Assembly (NCBI GenBank): GCA_023433515.1
Contig: JAEZCN010000135.1
Span: 1 to 28,016 of the forward strand
Length of the DNA stretch: 28,016 nt
Direction: 5' to 3'
Origin: Pseudomonadota bacterium
GTDB taxonomy: Bacteria; Pseudomonadota; Gammaproteobacteria; Steroidobacterales; Steroidobacteraceae
In this document: positions 24,242 to 28,016 of the stretch, piece after piece
Position numbering within the stretch: position 1 is the first letter of the stretch
Layout: every line of letters starts with the position of its first letter
Notes under the pieces: model-generated
What the model saw: the letters and a program-made list of their open reading frames with translations, nothing else
What the model was told of the DNA's origin: nothing
Database searches by the model: none
Program-made: the position numbers and the translations under genes

Positions 24242-25891
24242 GTGCCCGCTCCCCCAAACGCTCCCGCCTGGGCCGCCGAACTCGCGCTCGCCTACGAGAG
24301 CGGCGCGTCGAACCAGTTCATCCTGTTCGGCAACGTGCACGACCGGCTCCCGGTGGGCGGGGGTCTCGTCAATCTCGCCGACTACCTCGAGAACACGCTG
24401 CTGGCGGGCTTCGACGTCGTGTTGTCGTACGACCTCGGCGGCGGCCTGCTGTTCGAGCGCGGCGGCAACGTCGTCGAGAAATGGCAGGGCGCCGAGCTGC
24501 GCAACCGCATGCGCGAGCCGCTGCAGGCGATCCAGTGGATAGGCAGCTACCTGCGCTACCTCGGCAACCTGCGCGTACTCGGCAGCAAGGAACGCATCCC
24601 GAACGTGGCCGTGATCCTGCGCGGCGTCGATCACATCGTGCCCGCGGACGGTTCGGGTTTCGAGCATGGCAGCCTCACGAGCATGTTGCGCGCCTGGGCG
24701 AGCGAGTCGCCCTTCCGCGACCTGCCCTTCGCGAGCATCCTCATCGCGGACAATCTCAACGACGTCGAGCCGCAGATCGCGACGGCCGCTCATGCCACGC
24801 GCATCCGCGTGCCGCTGCCCGACGCGGCCGCGCTCGAGCGCACGCTCGACATCCTCGCGCGCGGCTCGCCGAAGGCGTTCGCGCCCGGCGCGAAACTCGC
24901 CGAACTCGCCGGTGCGCTCGCGGGCGTCACCGTGTCGAGCCTCGAGAGCCTGGTGAAGACCCGCCACCACGAAGGCAAACCGATCGGCGATGCCGACCTG
25001 TCGCGCATCAAGAAAGAGCTGGTCGAGCGCGACTCCGCGGGGCTCATCGAATTCATCGACCCGAAGCGCTCGCTCGAGGACTACCACGGGCAGGAGGCGC
25101 TCAAGACCTGGCTGCGCCAGGACATCGCGCTGTGGCGCGCGGGCGATCTCAAGGCCCTGCCGATGGGCTATCTGCTGTGCGGCCCGGTCGGCACCGGCAA
25201 GACCTTCCTGGTCGAGTGTCTCGCGGGCGAAGCCGGCGTGCCCGTGGTGAAGCTCAAGAATTTCCGCGACCGCTGGGTGGGATCCTCCGAGGGCAATCTC
25301 GAGAAGATCTTCCGGCTCATCCGCGCGCTCGGCCGCTGCATGGTGTTCATCGACGAGGCCGACCAGACGCTGGGCAAGCGCGACTCCGGCGCCAACGACT
25401 CGGGCCTGTCGGGCCGCATCTATTCGATGATCGCGCAGGAGATGTCGGACAGCGGCAATCGCGGCCGCGTGTTGTGGCTGCTGGCTTCGTCGCGTCCCGA
25501 CCTCATCGAAGTCGATCTCAAGCGTCCGGGCCGCGTCGACGTGAAGGTGCCGCTGCTGCCGACCAGCACGCCCGCCGAGAGCGCGCAGCTCATCGGCACG
25601 CTCGCGAAGCGTTACGGACTCGCGCTGGAACCCGCCGACTTCACGCGCCTCGAAACGCGCATGCCCACGTTGCTCACGCCCGGCGCCGCGGAGGCGCTGG
25701 TGGTCAAGGCCTACCGGCATTCGAAGACGCAGAACGTGCCCGGGGGCGCCGCGCTCGAGGCCAGCCTCGAGGGTTACCAGAACCCCGTGCCCGCCGACGT
25801 GCTCGATTTCCAGATGCGCATCGCGATTCGCGAGGCCACCGATCTCAGCTTCGTGCCGCCCGCGTTCCGCGCGATGGCCCAGCCAGGTTGA
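24242..25891 (+). CDS. AAA+ ATPase, probable partner of PspA
   Basis: A 549-residue protein. The C-terminal classical AAA domain has Walker A GPVGTGKT (314-321), a pore-loop-like KLKNFRDRWVGSSEGNLEKI, Walker B MVFIDEAD (Asp371, Glu372) and the second region of homology with arginine fingers in KRPGR (Arg428, Arg431). The sensor-1 position reads LASSRPD where most relatives have T-N-R-P-D, so Asn is replaced by Ser. Residues 1 to about 230 (NQFILFGNVHDRLP, VAVILRGVDHIVP, ILIADNLNDVEPQI, then a IRVPLPD strand) look like a degenerate first AAA domain without Walker A. The GTG start at 24242 follows GGAAG. Placed after pspA, it may disassemble PspA polymers as Vps4 does ESCRT-III; this is inference. 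Confidence 0.9.
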   Translation: MPAPPNAPAWAAELALAYESGASNQFILFGNVHDRLPVGGGLVNLADYLENTLLAGFDVVLSYDLGGGLLFERGGNVVEKWQGAELRNRMREPLQAIQWIGSYLRYLGNLRVLGSKERIPNVAVILRGVDHIVPADGSGFEHGSLTSMLRAWASESPFRDLPFASILIADNLNDVEPQIATAAHATRIRVPLPDAAALERTLDILARGSPKAFAPGAKLAELAGALAGVTVSSLESLVKTRHHEGKPIGDADLSRIKKELVERDSAGLIEFIDPKRSLEDYHGQEALKTWLRQDIALWRAGDLKALPMGYLLCGPVGTGKTFLVECLAGEAGVPVVKLKNFRDRWVGSSEGNLEKIFRLIRALGRCMVFIDEADQTLGKRDSGANDSGLSGRIYSMIAQEMSDSGNRGRVLWLLASSRPDLIEVDLKRPGRVDVKVPLLPTSTPAESAQLIGTLAKRYGLALEPADFTRLETRMPTLLTPGAAEALVVKAYRHSKTQNVPGGAALEASLEGYQNPVPADVLDFQMRIAIREATDLSFVPPAFRAMAQPG

Positions 25892-25898
25892 AACCGCC

Positions 25899-26762
25899 AT
25901 GAAGGGCAAGCCGTCCTATCTCCGCGAAGCGTTCAACGCGAAGCCGTTCGGAATGCCGATCCCGCCCAACTGGTTCGGCCTCGCGGCGTTCGGTTTCATG
26001 GGCGCGTTCATCCATCCGGGACTCTGGCTCATCGGCCTCGGGTTCGAGGGGATCTATCTCTGGGCGTTGTCGCAGAACGCGCGATTCCGGAAGGTCGTCG
26101 ACGCCGGGGCCGGATTCACCGACAGTACGTCGCGATACGAGTCCCTGCTCGCGCACCTGGATTCGTCCGCGCAGTCGCGCCAGTACGAGATCGAGCGGGA
26201 GGCCGCGGAGATCGTCGCGCTGCTGCAACGAGCGCCCGCCTCCGGCTCGCAGGTCGGCGACATCCGTCAGATGGCCTGGCTGCATCTCAAACTACTCGCG
26301 GCGCGCGCCTCGTTCATCGAGGTGATCGACGTCGCGGATCGCGAGCGCCGGAAACTCGACGAGGAGGAGACCCGCGCCCGCAAGCGTCTCGCCTCCCCCG
26401 ACACCGATGAAGAGCTGCGCCGCAGCCTCGAGCAACAGCTCGCGGTCATCCAGTCGCGTTACGCCGCGCACCGCGACGCGAAACGCCGTCTCGAGCTCGT
26501 CGACGCGGAGCTCGGCCGGTTGCGACAGCAGGTGTCGCTGGTGCGCGAGCAGGCGCTGCTCGCGACCGACGAGAACACGATGGCGCAGTCGCTCGACGCC
26601 GTGACCGCCTCGCTCAACGAGGCGAACCGCTGGCTCAAGGACCAGCGCGAGCTGTTCGCGGGCATCGACACGTTCACCGACGAGCCGCCGCCGGCGGATC
26701 TGCTGGCGTCGCGGCGCAAAGGCGCGGGCGCGGGCAAACGCGCGAAGAAGGAATTGGAGTGA
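25899..26762 (+). CDS. Membrane protein with cytoplasmic coiled-coil domain, PspA-cluster component
   Basis: A 287-residue protein I cannot name. Residues about 25-57 form a hydrophobic hairpin (WFGLAAFGFMGAFIHPGLWL, then IGLGFEGIYLWALSQ). The rest is long, charged helices likely to be coiled coils, at about 75-110, 145-190 and 195-255 (RRKLDEEETRARKRL; RSLEQQLAVIQSRYAAHRDA; RLELVDAELGRLRQQVSLVR), ending in a basic Lys/Arg-rich tail. It starts 7 bp after the AAA+ gene, so it is translated from the same mRNA. A helical cytoplasmic domain next to the membrane could dock PspA or the ATPase; this is a guess from architecture and position. Confidence 0.75.
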   Translation: MKGKPSYLREAFNAKPFGMPIPPNWFGLAAFGFMGAFIHPGLWLIGLGFEGIYLWALSQNARFRKVVDAGAGFTDSTSRYESLLAHLDSSAQSRQYEIEREAAEIVALLQRAPASGSQVGDIRQMAWLHLKLLAARASFIEVIDVADRERRKLDEEETRARKRLASPDTDEELRRSLEQQLAVIQSRYAAHRDAKRRLELVDAELGRLRQQVSLVREQALLATDENTMAQSLDAVTASLNEANRWLKDQRELFAGIDTFTDEPPPADLLASRRKGAGAGKRAKKELE

Positions 26763-26788
26763 GCTACACGTTCACCGGAGGACCACAC

Positions 26789-28016
26789 ATGCTTTCGAAT
26801 CGTCAACGCGGCTCGGCCGTCGGCAACATCATCACGCTCGTGTTGTTGTTGGGCCTCGTCGGCCTCGGGGCCTGGCTGTGGCTGGGCAAGAAAGGTGGCG
26901 ACAGCGTCGTCGACACAGTGACCGCCGAAGGCACGCGCTCGAGTGGATCGGGCAGCGTCGCGGCGCCCGACGGCGACGCGCCCGAGCCCATCGAACCCGT
27001 CACGGGCACGCCGACGCTCGAAGCCGCGAACACCTTCGTGCCGAAGGACAACACGCTGCGCATCGACATCAGCGAATACGCGGGATACGGCGGTCTCATC
27101 GTCGCCAACGGCGGCCTCGAGGCGAACGAGAACTCGTTCTTCTTCAAGGAATACGGCTTCAAGGTCGCGATCTCGATGAGCGAGAGCGAGACCTGGGGCC
27201 CGCTCAACAACGGGCGCCTGGCGGCGACGGCGACCACGGTGGACGCGCTGGCCGTGCTCGGCCGGCAGTTCGATGCGATCGTGCCGATCCAGCTCGGGTT
27301 TTCGCGCGGCGCGGACATGGTTGTCGTGGATCGCGGCATCGCATCGGTGAATGCGCTCGCGGGAAAAACCCTCGCCGCCTCGCAGTTCAACGAGAGCGAG
27401 TTCTTCATCCGTTACCTCGCGCAGGAGGCCGGTGTACCGGTCACGGTGCTGCGCGACCTCGATTCGAAGCCGGCCGCGGGTAGTCTGGGCCTGGTGTTCT
27501 ACGAGGACGCGTTCGTCGCGTGCGACGCGTACCAGCACGAACTGGCGAGCGGCGAAAATCGCCTCAACGGCTGCGTGGGCTGGACGCCGAAGACCGACGA
27601 AGTGGTCGAGGCGTCGAACGGCGCCGCGAAGGTGCTGGTGTCGAACCGCAACCTGCTCGTGGTCGCCGACGTGCTCGCCGTGAACAAGGGCTTCGCGAAA
27701 GCGAATCCGAAGATGGTCCAGGGCCTCGTGCACGGCATCCTCGAGGGCAACCGACGGCTGCGCGACAGCCCGGCCGAACATCTCGGTGTCGTGGCCAAGG
27801 CGTTCAAGTGGACCGAGGACGAGACCCGCGACGAGCTCGCACACGTCCACCTGTCGAACCTGCCGGAGAACCGTGCGTTTTTCGCCGGTACCATCGACTC
27901 GGCGGGATCCTTCGGCGGCATCTTCCAGTCGTCGGTGCTCGCGTACGGCTCGGTCATCAGGAACCCGACGGATCCGTCACGCTTCGTCGACATGAGCTTC
28001 CTCGACGCGCTCGCGA
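26789..28016 (+). CDS. Membrane-anchored periplasmic substrate-binding-like protein (cut by window edge)
   Basis: The first 409 residues of a protein running off the window. An uncleaved N-terminal helix (NIITLVLLLGLVGLGAWLWL) anchors it, followed by a Gly/Ser/Pro-rich linker and a type-2 periplasmic binding fold resembling NrtA/SsuA/PstS-type proteins: LRIDISEYAGYGGLIVANGG, FFFKEYGFKVAISM, AATATTVDALAVLG, GFSRGADMVVVDRG and LAASQFNESEFFIRYLAQEA. Relatives I recall are annotated 'phosphate ABC transporter substrate-binding/OmpA family', so an OmpA peptidoglycan-binding domain may follow beyond the edge. ATG 26789 has a strong GGAGGA site. It is 26 bp after the coiled-coil membrane gene and completes the visible pspA operon. 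No transporter permease is seen, so a sensor or tether role is as likely as transport. Confidence 0.82.
   Translation, partial: MLSNRQRGSAVGNIITLVLLLGLVGLGAWLWLGKKGGDSVVDTVTAEGTRSSGSGSVAAPDGDAPEPIEPVTGTPTLEAANTFVPKDNTLRIDISEYAGYGGLIVANGGLEANENSFFFKEYGFKVAISMSESETWGPLNNGRLAATATTVDALAVLGRQFDAIVPIQLGFSRGADMVVVDRGIASVNALAGKTLAASQFNESEFFIRYLAQEAGVPVTVLRDLDSKPAAGSLGLVFYEDAFVACDAYQHELASGENRLNGCVGWTPKTDEVVEASNGAAKVLVSNRNLLVVADVLAVNKGFAKANPKMVQGLVHGILEGNRRLRDSPAEHLGVVAKAFKWTEDETRDELAHVHLSNLPENRAFFAGTIDSAGSFGGIFQSSVLAYGSVIRNPTDPSRFVDMSFLDALA

Noticed and set aside
24107..25909. 600-residue open frame on the - strand
   Set aside because: Antisense to the AAA+ ATPase, with His/Arg/Glu-rich low-complexity translation and no motifs.
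1..28016. Insertion sequences, integrases, CRISPR arrays, tRNA or rRNA genes
   Set aside because: No transposase or integrase motif, no regularly spaced repeats and no tRNA-like or rRNA segment was recognised by eye on either strand.

Overview
The window is high-GC bacterial chromosome, most likely from a gammaproteobacterium of the Steroidobacter/Xanthomonadales type. This is inferred from a soluble Sth-type transhydrogenase, a large TonB-dependent receptor beside a TPR-sulfotransferase, and strong GC bias in ordinary genes. No rRNA, tRNA, CRISPR array or transposase was seen. No stretch over 300 bases lacks a gene.

Left part (34-4099, + strand): three small enzyme genes (YciI/DGPF-like, VOC/glyoxalase-like, alpha/beta hydrolase), then an HDOD signalling gene whose stop overlaps the GTG start of a soluble pyridine nucleotide transhydrogenase (sth).

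Polymorphic-toxin island (4290-14921, - strand, read right to left): a secreted 1408-residue protein with one YD unit, two IPT/TIG domains and eleven alternating beta-sandwich-like repeats lies 28 bp upstream of a 1503-residue Rhs/YD protein with a Sec-type signal peptide. The Rhs tip looks like a circularly permuted papain/NlpC-like enzyme and is followed by a coupled four-helix membrane protein, its likely immunity protein. Two headless Rhs C-terminal cassettes follow, each with its own small downstream gene. Both cassettes begin with the same 34-bp sequence, which recurs in diverged form in the intact rhs gene. This is the layout expected for tip swapping by recombination. GC content drops sharply in the tip and immunity genes. 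A TonB C-terminal-domain gene (14940-15587, +) diverges from the island with only 18 bp between start codons.

Middle right (15744-22559, - strand): apparent order of expression is small membrane protein, secreted M20 metallopeptidase, TPR-sulfotransferase, TonB-dependent receptor, DUF1348 (NTF2-like) protein. Several junctions overlap or abut (GTGA, TGAATG). A SAM methyltransferase (22558-23283, +) diverges from this group with overlapping start codons. Its last codons lie in one arm of a 42-43 nt imperfect inverted repeat.

Right end (23431 to the edge, + strand): PspA/IM30 (an ESCRT-III-superfamily protein), a classical AAA+ ATPase with a probable degenerate first AAA domain, a two-helix membrane protein with coiled coils, and a membrane-anchored substrate-binding-like protein cut by the window edge. 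I read this as a PspA/AAA+ envelope-maintenance module. It and the toxin island are the two most interesting systems here.
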